DNA of 38,951 nucleotides from Balneolaceae bacterium. GTDB taxonomy: Bacteria > Bacteroidota > Rhodothermia > Balneolales > Cyclonatronaceae. The translations under genes and the position numbers were made by a program. Numbering within the stretch: the first letter of the stretch is position 1; each line of letters begins with the position of its first letter. The stretch lies in NCBI GenBank assembly GCA_007694035.1, contig RECM01000150.1:1-38951 (forward strand), given 5' to 3'. The notes under the pieces are model-generated. The model was not told the DNA's origin, did not search any database, and worked only from the letters and a program-made list of their open reading frames with translations. Of this stretch, positions 1 to 8,646 are shown one piece after another.

Positions 1-8
1 GGATTCAA

Positions 9-1970
9 TCACGATTCCTTGATCAACCCTGTACGGTACGCATCCAGCAGTTTGTTCAGATCCTCGATCCTCGTTCTGATCTCCCGGCCGCTGTCGGTAT
101 CGCAAACCCTGATGCGTTCCGAATTGCGCTCAAGGATTTTTGTAGTCGAGTGGATATCCTGCTCCTCTTCGATTGCCTTCTGGGTCGACTCAAACGGCTG
201 GTGCGCCGACAACAGCAGGCCATAAGAGTTGTAGATGAGGGTGTAGCCGGCGATCCCGGTCTCATCCTGGTAAGCTTTTGCAAAACCGCCGTCGATCACA
301 AGCAGCCGCCCGCCCGCCTTCACAGGGCTCTCACCTTTTTTAACCTTCACCGGAACGTGCCCGTTTATGATGTGGCCATTGTCCGGGTCAAGGCCGAACT
401 CCTCCAGGATTTCCCGGGCCACTTTCTCCTCGGTACGGAATTCGTAGTAGGGATTTTTCTCCTCTTTATGGGTCTCCTTGTCTTCGATGAAATAGCGTTC
501 GAAGGTGGCCATTTTATCCTTGCCGAACAGCGGCGACTGGGCCCCGCTCCACAGGTACCACATGCTGTCCATGCCATACTGTTTCTTTTCGGGGTTGTCG
601 TGGGCAAAGTAACCCTGGCGCGCCAGCCGCTCGAGCCGGTCCATGAACCCCTTAGGGCTGTGGTCAACACCATCGAAGGTAAAATGGCGCAGCTTGCCGC
701 TGCGGGTCATGGGGATACATCCGTGGTAGAGCAGGTTGCCGTTGCATACCAGGTACATGCTCCCTTTCGAGAACAGGAAACGCACATGATTCTGCAGGCG
801 GCCACTGTTTTTGAACGACAGGCAGAGCTTGTCCATCACCATTTTTTCCTGCTCCGACAGCTCATAGGGATTTTCGGGATCGATTGTCGGGAAATGGCTG
901 TCGGTTAGTGGGTAACTTTTACCGTTAATCTGTACCGTGCCTTTCCCGTAGTCAATTTTGTCGAGCAACAGACGGTCTTCCATCAGAAACTGAGGCCGGC
1001 GTTGTATGATCTGGCCTTCCAGTTTGAGCTGTATTATGGATATGGCCTTGTGCATGCGGGCCATAAGCTGCTGTTCATTCTCGGTAAAGATCTCGGCCGC
1101 CTGTTTGGGCCTGAATTTCGTGCAGGGATCATCCCCGTAGACTTCAACGGCCAGCGAGATCAGCGGCAGCATGCTGATGGCGTAACCGTTCTCAAGTGTT
1201 TCCATATTGGAATAGCGCAGTGATACACGGATCACATTCGCGATGCAGGCCTCGCTTCCGGCTGCGGCCCCCATCCACACGATATCGTGATTGCCCCACT
1301 GGAAATCTACCGCATGGTGCTGCATCAGCGTATCCATAATGATGTGCGCGCCCGGCCCGCGGTCGTACACGTCGCCGATAACATGCAGCTGCGCGATGGT
1401 GAGCCGCTGTATAAGATGCGCCAGCGATATGATGAACGCACCGGCCCGGTCGGTGTTGATGATGGCGGTGATGATGCTGCTGTAGTACTCCTGCCGGTTT
1501 TTGCTGCTCTCCTGCTCATGCAGAAGCTCCTCAATGATGTAGTTAAAATCCTTCGGCAGCGTTTTCCTCACCTTGCTCCTGGTGTACTTCGATGAGTAGA
1601 CCCGGCATAGTTTGATGAGCTGAAACAGGGTTTTCCGGTACCATTCGGCGGGATTGTCGATCTCTTTGAGTATCATCGAAAGCTTCTGCTCCGGATAGTA
1701 GATGAGGGTGGCCAGGTTCCTCTTCTCCTTCTCATCGAGCGTGTACTCGAAAATCTCCTCTATCCGGCGTTTGATGGATCCCGACCCGTTGCGCAGCACA
1801 TGCAGAAACGACTCGTACTCACCGTGGATGTCGCTGATGAAATGCTCAGTCCCCTTGGGCAGCTCCATGATGGCACTCAGGTTGATGATCTCGGTAGATG
1901 CCGCCCGAATACTGGGGTACTGCTGCGAGAGCAGCTGCAGGTATCGCATCTCATTATCGGAAAAAGTCAT
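9..1970 (-). CDS. fbp: Fructose-1,6-bisphosphatase, class III
   Basis: Cytosolic gluconeogenic enzyme that hydrolyses fructose 1,6-bisphosphate to fructose 6-phosphate. At 653 residues it has the length of the class III (Firmicutes/Bacteroidota-type) enzymes, which belong to the calcineurin-like metallophosphatase fold. Visible metal-site motifs are SDIHGEYE (residues 46-53), GDVYDRGPG (199-207) and WGNHDIVW (225-232); NGHVPVK and IDGGFAKAYQ near the C-terminus match conserved family blocks. The gene is complete, with its TGA at bases 9-11. The start gives the usual N-terminus beginning a few residues before a long helical region. It is divergent from the M24 peptidase gene, with a 0.5 kb spacer between them. 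Family assignment is secure; regulation is not visible. Confidence 0.97.
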   Translation of the reverse strand: MTFSDNEMRYLQLLSQQYPSIRAASTEIINLSAIMELPKGTEHFISDIHGEYESFLHVLRNGSGSIKRRIEEIFEYTLDEKEKRNLATLIYYPEQKLSMILKEIDNPAEWYRKTLFQLIKLCRVYSSKYTRSKVRKTLPKDFNYIIEELLHEQESSKNRQEYYSSIITAIINTDRAGAFIISLAHLIQRLTIAQLHVIGDVYDRGPGAHIIMDTLMQHHAVDFQWGNHDIVWMGAAAGSEACIANVIRVSLRYSNMETLENGYAISMLPLISLAVEVYGDDPCTKFRPKQAAEIFTENEQQLMARMHKAISIIQLKLEGQIIQRRPQFLMEDRLLLDKIDYGKGTVQINGKSYPLTDSHFPTIDPENPYELSEQEKMVMDKLCLSFKNSGRLQNHVRFLFSKGSMYLVCNGNLLYHGCIPMTRSGKLRHFTFDGVDHSPKGFMDRLERLARQGYFAHDNPEKKQYGMDSMWYLWSGAQSPLFGKDKMATFERYFIEDKETHKEEKNPYYEFRTEEKVAREILEEFGLDPDNGHIINGHVPVKVKKGESPVKAGGRLLVIDGGFAKAYQDETGIAGYTLIYNSYGLLLSAHQPFESTQKAIEEEQDIHSTTKILERNSERIRVCDTDSGREIRTRIEDLNKLLDAYRTGLIKES

Positions 1971-2484
1971 CGGGAAACCTCGCTATACGATTAAAATAAG
2001 GCAACCTCCTGACATCTGATTGCGCTGTTGGCAAATCAACCCCAACTCACAAAAAATGCAGATAAACAGGATCAGAAGTATTTGTTATCAGAAGTTAATG
2101 ATCAATTTAGCCAATCTTGTACATATCTGAAAACTGTGCCTGATGTTCCCTGAAATGGTCTTATGTGTGCCGGCCAGCGGGTCATCGGCTCGTTAATCCG
2201 TTTCCGGCCCGGTGGAAGAACTGCATCCGGCAATCAGAAAAGAACTGGCAAAAATCAGGCGATTATTTGGTGATTATAAGGTTCGGGTAATTCAATTAAT
2301 AGCAAATTAAGTTAATCCAATCCCACTTTTATGAAAAAAAACAATTGACGACAAGTAATTCAAGATTTAAATAACTTCCCACCGGGTTAAGACAGATTCT
2401 ACCGGTAAACCCTGATAAACTCTGGTAAACCCTGGTAAACCCTGGTAAACAAATTAAGACCATTCCGTTATTAATAATAAAGTA
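1971..2484. other. Divergent intergenic spacer between fbp and the M24 peptidase
   Basis: About 514 bases without a credible gene. It is AT-rich in the half near the peptidase gene and ends in a 10-base tandem repeat. It must hold the promoters of both flanking genes, but I could not place a convincing Bacteroidota-type -33/-7 pair. No tRNA or strong hairpin seen. Confidence 0.6.
2401..2450 (+). repeat. Five 10-base tandem repeats in the M24 leader
   Basis: Five consecutive 10-base units ending in TAAAC, consensus CCTGGTAAAC. The last two are identical, and the third and second differ from them by one and two bases. The array ends 34 bases before the ATG of the secreted M24 peptidase, so it probably lies in its promoter or 5' untranslated region. 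One unit is about one helical turn. Confidence 0.9.
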
Positions 2485-3837
2485 ATGAAGAAATACTCCG
2501 GACTTATACTGATCATTTTACTTACCACAATCCTGCTTCCTGCCAGGCTCAACGCCCGTCAGGCGGCCATCCTCGACCTGCGCAGCCAGGCAGAGGTGAT
2601 CGACAACTGGCTTGAACATCGTCTGAACACCATTGTACCCGAACTGATGCGTCGCGAAGGCATCGATATGTGGATACTCGTTGCCCGGGAGTATAACGAG
2701 GATCCTGTGCTGCTCACCATGCTGCCGGCCACCTGGCACGCGGCGCGGCGGCGAACCATCCTTGTATTTCACGATCCGGGCGAAGGCCGGGCGGTTGAGC
2801 GTATCGCCGTTGCCCGCTACGATATCGGGCGCTTTTTCGCCTCGGCCTGGGACCCCGACTCGCAGCCCGACCAGTGGGCACGCCTTGCCGGGATCGTGGC
2901 TGATCGGAACCCCTCACGCATTGCGCTTAACTATTCGCCCGATTTCGGCCTGGCCGACGGCATTGCCTGGACCGATTTCACCGAACTCAGCGAGAACCTC
3001 CCCTCCCGTTACCGGAACCGGATCGTTTCGGCAGAAAACCTGGCGGTGGGTTGGCTGGAAACCCGCACCCCCGACGAAATGGCCGTTTACAGGCACATCA
3101 ACCGGATCGCCCATCAGATCATTGAGGAGGGCCTGTCGGAGAATGTGATCACTCCCGGCATCACTACAACCGCCGATGTGCAGTGGTGGTACCGCGAGCG
3201 GGTTCGGGAACTGGGGTTGCAGGTATGGTTCCACCCATCGGTTTCGGTGCAGCGCAGCGAAGCCCCCGAGCATACAGGCGATTTTTCCGGACCGGCCGGC
3301 GCCGACGTGATCCGCCCCGGCGACCTTATCCACATGGATTTCGGTATCACCTACCTGCGCCTGAACACCGACACCCAGCGCATGGCCTATGTACTGCGTC
3401 CCGGCGAATCGGAGGTACCGGAGGGATTGAGAGAGGCACTGAAAACCGGTAACCGGCTGCAGGACATCCTGACCGGTGAGTTCCGGACGGGTCGCACCGG
3501 CAATGAAATACTGCTCTCCGCACTGGAAAAAGCGAAAGATGAGGGCATTACCGCCACCATCTACACCCACCCTATCGGCTATCAGGGCCACGGTGCCGGG
3601 CCCACTATCGGGCTCTGGGATCAGCAGGGCGGTGTTCCGGGAAAGGGCGATTATCCCCTCTACCCGAACACGGCACACTCAATCGAACTGAATGCCGAGG
3701 TGTTCATTCCCGAGTGGAACCGCAATGTTCGTATTATGCTCGAAGAGGATGCGATCTTCGACGGCGAAACGGTACGGTATATTGACGGAAGGATGACAGA
3801 GTTTTATGTGATACCGCGGGTAAACAGCAGTAAGTGA
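2485..3837 (+). CDS. Secreted M24 family metallopeptidase (Xaa-Pro aminopeptidase-like)
   Basis: Predicted periplasmic or exported dimetal peptidase of the pita-bread fold, probably cleaving Xaa-Pro or related N-terminal bonds. A signal peptide spans about residues 1-25 (hydrophobic stretch followed by NARQA). An N-terminal creatinase-like domain covers about 30-190 and the M24 catalytic domain about 195-445. Candidate metal and catalytic residues keep aminopeptidase P spacing: D285 and D296 (11 apart), H362 and H369 (7 apart), E401, and a glutamate in LEEDAIF. The GHG around H369 is typical. The ATG follows an AT-rich leader with no evident Shine-Dalgarno. The stop codon TGA abuts the stop of the convergent VOC gene with no spacer. 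The exact substrate cannot be read from sequence. Confidence 0.92.
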   Translation: MKKYSGLILIILLTTILLPARLNARQAAILDLRSQAEVIDNWLEHRLNTIVPELMRREGIDMWILVAREYNEDPVLLTMLPATWHAARRRTILVFHDPGEGRAVERIAVARYDIGRFFASAWDPDSQPDQWARLAGIVADRNPSRIALNYSPDFGLADGIAWTDFTELSENLPSRYRNRIVSAENLAVGWLETRTPDEMAVYRHINRIAHQIIEEGLSENVITPGITTTADVQWWYRERVRELGLQVWFHPSVSVQRSEAPEHTGDFSGPAGADVIRPGDLIHMDFGITYLRLNTDTQRMAYVLRPGESEVPEGLREALKTGNRLQDILTGEFRTGRTGNEILLSALEKAKDEGITATIYTHPIGYQGHGAGPTIGLWDQQGGVPGKGDYPLYPNTAHSIELNAEVFIPEWNRNVRIMLEEDAIFDGETVRYIDGRMTEFYVIPRVNSSK

Positions 3838-4788
3838 TCACGGGAACCTGTACGGCTTCAGGTTGGCCTCTATCCGTTCACGGTGTGGTTCCTGCCATTC
3901 TGGAAGCTTGAGCGAACTGCCCAGATGCTCCCTGCTCTCATCCGCCATAAAACCAGGCCCTTCGGTAGCCACTTCAAACAAAACGCCTCCGGGTATCCGG
4001 AAATAGATCGACCTGAAATAGTTGCGGTCTTTGATATCCGTTACGTTGATGCCATGTTGTTCTTCAAGCCAGGCTTTCAATTTCAGTGAATCTTCTATGG
4101 ATGCTACCCGGTGTGCCACATGGTGTACGGTGCCAATTCCATTGATCCCGGCAGGAAGTTTATCTGACCCCATAACGGCAAGGCTGTTTCCGGCGCCACC
4201 CCCGGGAACCGAAAGCATGGTGTAATGCCGGTCTTTTTGCACCTGATCGTATCCGAATTCTTCCAAAAACCGGATGGTTTCAACAGACGATTCAACCGCA
4301 AGGGTTACATGATGTACTCCACGGATCGCATGATCCGCCGAAATACCGTCTGTGAGCCAAACGGGTTCACGCAGGTCGTTGGCATCCTCAAAAATGGACA
4401 GGTTAAGCCCCGACGGATCCCGGAACACCAGTATTTTCCGTTCAAACCTCTTTTCCTCCTTCACCTCAATCCGGTGATCCTGCAGCCGTTTTTTCCAGAA
4501 CGAAATGGAACCCTCCGTTGCTGAAAAAGCCGTTTCAAATACCTGCCCGGTTCCGATAACACCTTTCCGGACACCCTGGTCCCTGTAGGGAAATGTGGTG
4601 AATATGGTTGATGGCAACCCGGTTTCGTTACCATAATAGAAATGGTAAACGTTTTCGTTATCAAAATTTACGGTCTCCTTTATGAGCCGCTGGCCCAGGA
4701 TGTTCACATAGAAATTATAATCATCGCGGGCATCATCAACCGTTGCCGTTACGTGGTGCAATCCTTTTATCATACCTCGAATATTCAT
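3838..4788 (-). CDS. Two-domain VOC (glyoxalase-fold) ring-cleaving dioxygenase-like protein
   Basis: Cytosolic protein of the vicinal-oxygen-chelate superfamily with two tandem betaalphabetabetabeta modules. It resembles the proteins commonly annotated as ring-cleaving dioxygenase (LinE/MhqO group). Module 1 begins GLHHVTATVDD and module 2 begins GVHHVTLAV. The metal-site histidines in GTVHHVAHRV and the glutamate in LFEVATEGPGF are present. I chose the ATG at 4786-4788 (MNIRGMIKGLHH); homologues begin just before the first HHVT block. A GTG at 4861-4863 would add 25 residues with no family likeness, and an ATG at 4771-4773 is another possibility. The gene meets the M24 gene tail to tail. 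Substrate is unknown; members of the group act on catechols or hydroquinones or protect against quinones. Confidence 0.88.
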   Translation of the reverse strand: MNIRGMIKGLHHVTATVDDARDDYNFYVNILGQRLIKETVNFDNENVYHFYYGNETGLPSTIFTTFPYRDQGVRKGVIGTGQVFETAFSATEGSISFWKKRLQDHRIEVKEEKRFERKILVFRDPSGLNLSIFEDANDLREPVWLTDGISADHAIRGVHHVTLAVESSVETIRFLEEFGYDQVQKDRHYTMLSVPGGGAGNSLAVMGSDKLPAGINGIGTVHHVAHRVASIEDSLKLKAWLEEQHGINVTDIKDRNYFRSIYFRIPGGVLFEVATEGPGFMADESREHLGSSLKLPEWQEPHRERIEANLKPYRFP

Positions 4789-4916
4789 GGTAATGGAAGT
4801 TAATTCATAGTGGGGATGTACCGCTTTAATTCCGGGATGTGATAACATAATCAGAATGGGCACTAATTACCCGATCTTCCGATAATGTTTCGTTCTTCGG
4901 GCGGTATTGTACAGGC

Positions 4917-4954
4917 CGGGGGGATTAGCAGGAGCAGCCACAATCCGTCCCCCG
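4917..4954. other. GC-rich inverted repeat in divergent promoter region
   Basis: CGGGGG at 4917-4922 pairs with CCCCCG at 4949-4954, and GATT at 4923-4926 pairs with AATC at 4942-4945, leaving a 3-base bulge. It lies between the divergent VOC and LytTR genes. It could be an operator or an RNA hairpin; the sequence alone does not decide. Confidence 0.45.
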
Positions 4955-5022
4955 AATGCGCAACATATCATGCCTGTGTTTATATTATCACCAATGAATC
5001 ACTTACGCTGTCGCCAGGCTGA

Positions 5023-5889
5023 ATGAACATCACTTCCACCCATTATTTTTCACGGCCGTTTCCGGTCAATATCATTCTGCAAAGACCGCTTCCCGGCATT
5101 ACATTTGCAGGGCTGTTCATTTTCGCTTTCCTTGTGCTGTACCGCCCGCTCGATGCCCATGCCGGTGCCTGGTTCGGTTACGAACTGACCATGGCAATGT
5201 ACAGCATCGCCGCTGCAGTTGCCGCTATCCCGGTCATTATGGTGATCAGAATGCATCCGGGTATCAGGAACCCGGAAAAATGGACCATCATTGTAGAGCT
5301 CGCCGCGATTCTGATCATCGTTCTGGCCATGGGCCTGGCTGTCTATTTTGCAGCTTTCTTTCTCGAAGAGCCGGCCGACCGCTGGAACCTCGGCACCCTC
5401 ATCAATTCTGTTACGAATACAGCGCTCATTGGCATACTCCCGTTCCTGGCGGTTACCCTGTTCAATCTTCAGTTCCTGTTTTCGGGCACTACCCGGCTCT
5501 CCGAAACAGCCCTGCAGGATGCTAACCGTACCGGCGACCAGCTTGTAAAGATCGATACCCCGATCAAAAAGGATGAACTGAGCTTCCGCACATCCGAATT
5601 TCTATACGCTGTTTCGGAGGGTAATTACGTGGTATTTCATCTGCATGGCAACGGTTCCATCCGCAGGGAAATGATCCGGGTGCCCATAAGCAGCGTTGAG
5701 GAGCAGCTTGCTTCCCTCCCATTCATTATGCGCACCCACCGGGCGTTTCTGGTAAATCTGAAAAAGGTTGCCTCAGCCTCGGGTAACGCACTCGGGCTGC
5801 GGCTGAACATTCCTCCGGCTTCCGAACAGATTCCCGTTTCACGCAGCCGTATAAAACGGTTCCGGTCCATGTACAGAGAAATCAGATAA
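5023..5889 (+). CDS. Membrane-anchored LytTR-domain transcriptional regulator
   Basis: 288 residues. The N-terminal half has four hydrophobic segments (roughly residues 23-45, 55-75, 85-112 and 120-150), and the C-terminal ~100 residues form a LytTR DNA-binding domain. The domain shows the hallmarks of the family: an opening KKDELSFRTSEFLYAVSEGN, the MRTHRAFLVNL block, and a closing IPVSRSRIKRFR. There is no response-regulator receiver domain, so it is a membrane-bound regulator that would sense signals through its helices, an arrangement frequent in Bacteroidota. It sits directly upstream of, and in the same direction as, a TonB receptor (182 bases to the receptor start), which makes that receptor a plausible target. 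The target is an inference from position only. Confidence 0.9.
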   Translation: MNITSTHYFSRPFPVNIILQRPLPGITFAGLFIFAFLVLYRPLDAHAGAWFGYELTMAMYSIAAAVAAIPVIMVIRMHPGIRNPEKWTIIVELAAILIIVLAMGLAVYFAAFFLEEPADRWNLGTLINSVTNTALIGILPFLAVTLFNLQFLFSGTTRLSETALQDANRTGDQLVKIDTPIKKDELSFRTSEFLYAVSEGNYVVFHLHGNGSIRREMIRVPISSVEEQLASLPFIMRTHRAFLVNLKKVASASGNALGLRLNIPPASEQIPVSRSRIKRFRSMYREIR

Positions 5890-6071
5890 TGTAGTACGCC
5901 TTTCCATTCATCCCGGAATTTGACCATTCGTCACACGGGAATAGCCGGGCCTTACCGTTGGTGTCAAATACTTGCTGAGTGTCCCGCACACTTGGTAACG
6001 GTACTCCTGCCCACGTAGATTCAATTGAGGGACGTATTCAGTCCCGCAAACCGAATCATTTTGGAGGCCCT

Positions 6072-8555
6072 ATGAAAACCCGAATTAATACCATCTCAGC
6101 CATCCTGATCATCAATGCGGCACTTCTTATAACGGGGTTTAACAATTCAAATGCACAAAGGAGCGACGATGCACAGCAGTCGGGATTACTGCTCACCGGA
6201 ATCGTTACTGACAGCGACAACGCTGAACCCGTAGCGCTCGCACACGTCGCATTTTTTGATGCATCCGCCAACGAATTGCTTGCAGGTACGGTTACCGATT
6301 TTGACGGTCATTTCAGCCTGATGCTTCGTCACCGTGTGGCCGGCAGGCTTCGTATCAGCTATATCGGCTATGAAACCCGTTATCTGGCCATTGCTGTGGA
6401 TGTGGCTTCTGATGGAGGCCGGAACCCCGAAACAGCACCGTATTACGACCTTGGCCGAATCCACCTCACCCCCGTAACGCTGATGCATGATGACGTGGTC
6501 GTGTATGGCGAACAGGTGAGATCACGAACCGATGCGGACCGCATCTCCTGGTTTCCTCACGAAGCCATGCTGGCGGCGGCCAATACCGGTACCGATGTGC
6601 TCAGATTTATTCCGGGTATACAGGTCGACATCATGCAGCAGGTATCACTTGACGGCAGTCATCAGATCATAATAATGGTTGATGGGGTTGAACGGGACCG
6701 CCATTATGTAAGCCAGCTCCGGGCTGACCGTATCGAGCGCATTGAGGTGATGCCGGCTCCACCTGCAGCCTACAGCGCCTATGCCACGGGTGTGATCAAT
6801 ATCGTACAGAAACAACGCCGCAACCGTGACCTGAGCGGCCATGTGCACATTGAGCTGCCGGCTTCTTCGAATGAAATGTATCTTTTCCCCTCGTACAGCG
6901 TTCACTTTGGGGCCGGTCGTGTCGGTTTCTTCACTTCCTACAGCGGTGAACTCAGCTATTTCGATATACAGGATGTACACACCCGCACGTACAATGGTAA
7001 TACAGGCACCATACCCGGCGACGGTTTTAACGGCTACAGCGGTGAGGGTTCCGGCAGCTTCATTGGCAATATTCAAAGCCAGACCTGGCAGACGGTTCAG
7101 AACGTAAGGCAGCAAAACTGGTCCCACCGTTTCAATTTCGGGATCGACTTTCAGCCGGCCGACGGCCATTCAATGAACCTGTTCGCATGGGTACATCCCT
7201 GGTCTCGTGAGCACAGCGGCGATGCCGAACTTCGCAACCTTACATCCGATGGGATACCCTGGTCGGCCCTGAAATCGGACGACGACCAAAATACCGGACG
7301 CTTCGCCGCAGTCACCTACCGGTTTTCTCCCGAAGGAAAAAATGGCCACCAAATAACAGCCGACCTTTCGTACTATGCCCTCTCTGCTAAAAACAGCACA
7401 GTCTACCGAAATGACGAATCCGGCTACTATCAGGCCAACATCAAGAAACCGGGCCAGCAGACTTTGCACGGGCGCCTCGATTACGAGGGGCCGGATAGTG
7501 GTCCGGTTACAATTGGCAGCGGCATATCCTTCCGGGATCAGCTGTTTGAAGACCGGCTGCCGGCAGGTTTCCGCCATTCCGACCAGACCGCTGCCGCCTA
7601 CACCACAATTGGGGTCCGGAACGGGTTTTTGGATGTACAGGCTGGCCTGCGCACCGAGCGTGTATGGCAAAGCAGCCACAGCATGAACGGACCGCAGGGA
7701 TGGATGTGGTTTCCGAACGCCGCGGCAAGTTACCGCTTCCCGGGGGCAACCCGTACACTGAGGCTGGCATACCGCCGTTCGGTGCAGTATCCGCATCTTT
7801 ATCAGATGAATCCTGTCGTACATGTATACGATCCGTTGTACCTGGTTGCAGGAAACACATCATTGCGGCCCGAGATCCGGAGCACGGTACACCTGGAATA
7901 TTCCCGCAGCCATGGCAACTCGATGGCTGCGCTCAGGCTGTATCGTGATCGACGGGATCAAGCCATACAGGAAACAGGTTTTATTGATGAATCGGGCCGT
8001 TTTGTTGCTCAGATGCGGAATGCCGGCGACCTGCACCGCTATGGTGTTCAGATCTCGGGTATGGTCAGTATTGGTACCGCATCCGGCATTCAGCCCATGC
8101 TGAACGTGTATAAGAATGTCGCCCGACCCAATGAAAACGCCGAAATACAGGGTATTCCGGGCCGTACTGCAACAGGCTGGTCGGGCGGGCTTACGGCCTA
8201 TACCACCATCCCCGGCGGTATCACTGCCAGTGCCATCATCCAGCAGGCCGGCCGCGACCATGGGCTGCAGCGCTCCCGGTACAGCGGCACCCTGTACTTT
8301 GTATCGGTTGAAAAAGCGTTCGGCAGCTCACTGAAAGCCGGTATTACAAGCGCTCTTCCATTTGCGCGCACCTTCGTTTACGATGGCTTTGAAATCGACC
8401 AGCCGGGTTACCGGAGCCGCTCTGAAGGCAGCATTATGATGTCGGCGGTGCCGGTATGGCTGAAACTGAATTACAGCTTCTCGTCGGGCATCCGGCGGCA
8501 GGTCATTGCCCGCAGCGACGATCCCGGATACGTTGTTCCGCGGAAAGGATTTTAG
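6072..8555 (+). CDS. TonB-dependent outer-membrane receptor, CarboxypepD_reg-like N-terminus
   Basis: 827-residue outer-membrane receptor of the 'outer membrane beta-barrel family' type. It has a signal peptide (MKTRINTISAILIINAALL onward, ending near NSNAQ), a CarboxypepD_reg-like beta-sandwich (LTGIVTDSDNAEPVALAHV), a plug domain whose end reads IERIEVMPAPPAAYSAYATG and INIVQK, and a long barrel of alternating beta strands. I chose the ATG at 6072 because TTGGAGG at 6061-6067 is a good ribosome binding site five bases before it; an upstream in-frame ATG at 5979 would precede the signal peptide. The protein ends in RKGF, a weakly aromatic barrel end. The ligand is unknown. No SusD partner is nearby, so a glycan-uptake role is not supported. 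Confidence 0.9.
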   Translation: MKTRINTISAILIINAALLITGFNNSNAQRSDDAQQSGLLLTGIVTDSDNAEPVALAHVAFFDASANELLAGTVTDFDGHFSLMLRHRVAGRLRISYIGYETRYLAIAVDVASDGGRNPETAPYYDLGRIHLTPVTLMHDDVVVYGEQVRSRTDADRISWFPHEAMLAAANTGTDVLRFIPGIQVDIMQQVSLDGSHQIIIMVDGVERDRHYVSQLRADRIERIEVMPAPPAAYSAYATGVINIVQKQRRNRDLSGHVHIELPASSNEMYLFPSYSVHFGAGRVGFFTSYSGELSYFDIQDVHTRTYNGNTGTIPGDGFNGYSGEGSGSFIGNIQSQTWQTVQNVRQQNWSHRFNFGIDFQPADGHSMNLFAWVHPWSREHSGDAELRNLTSDGIPWSALKSDDDQNTGRFAAVTYRFSPEGKNGHQITADLSYYALSAKNSTVYRNDESGYYQANIKKPGQQTLHGRLDYEGPDSGPVTIGSGISFRDQLFEDRLPAGFRHSDQTAAAYTTIGVRNGFLDVQAGLRTERVWQSSHSMNGPQGWMWFPNAAASYRFPGATRTLRLAYRRSVQYPHLYQMNPVVHVYDPLYLVAGNTSLRPEIRSTVHLEYSRSHGNSMAALRLYRDRRDQAIQETGFIDESGRFVAQMRNAGDLHRYGVQISGMVSIGTASGIQPMLNVYKNVARPNENAEIQGIPGRTATGWSGGLTAYTTIPGGITASAIIQQAGRDHGLQRSRYSGTLYFVSVEKAFGSSLKAGITSALPFARTFVYDGFEIDQPGYRSRSEGSIMMSAVPVWLKLNYSFSSGIRRQVIARSDDPGYVVPRKGF

Positions 8556-8600
8556 CGGGCCATTATTTTACATTACCCCGCCATACTATCGCATTTATTG

Positions 8601-8641
8601 CCTCTGCAGCAACTGACCCGACTGTGAAGTTGCTGCAGGGG
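8601..8641. terminator. Hairpin terminator between convergent genes
   Basis: An 11-base perfect stem (CTGCAGCAACT at 8604-8614 with its complement at 8628-8638), extended by three more pairs, one of them a wobble. It lies between the convergent TonB receptor and propeller genes. On the plus strand a CTTGTTTAC tract follows; the minus side has only a weak T-tract. It probably acts in both directions. Confidence 0.75.
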
Positions 8642-8646
8642 CTTGT

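Noticed and set aside
2914-3678. Antisense frame (254 codons) within the M24 gene
   Set aside because: Same reason; the M24 reading has its full set of metal ligands.
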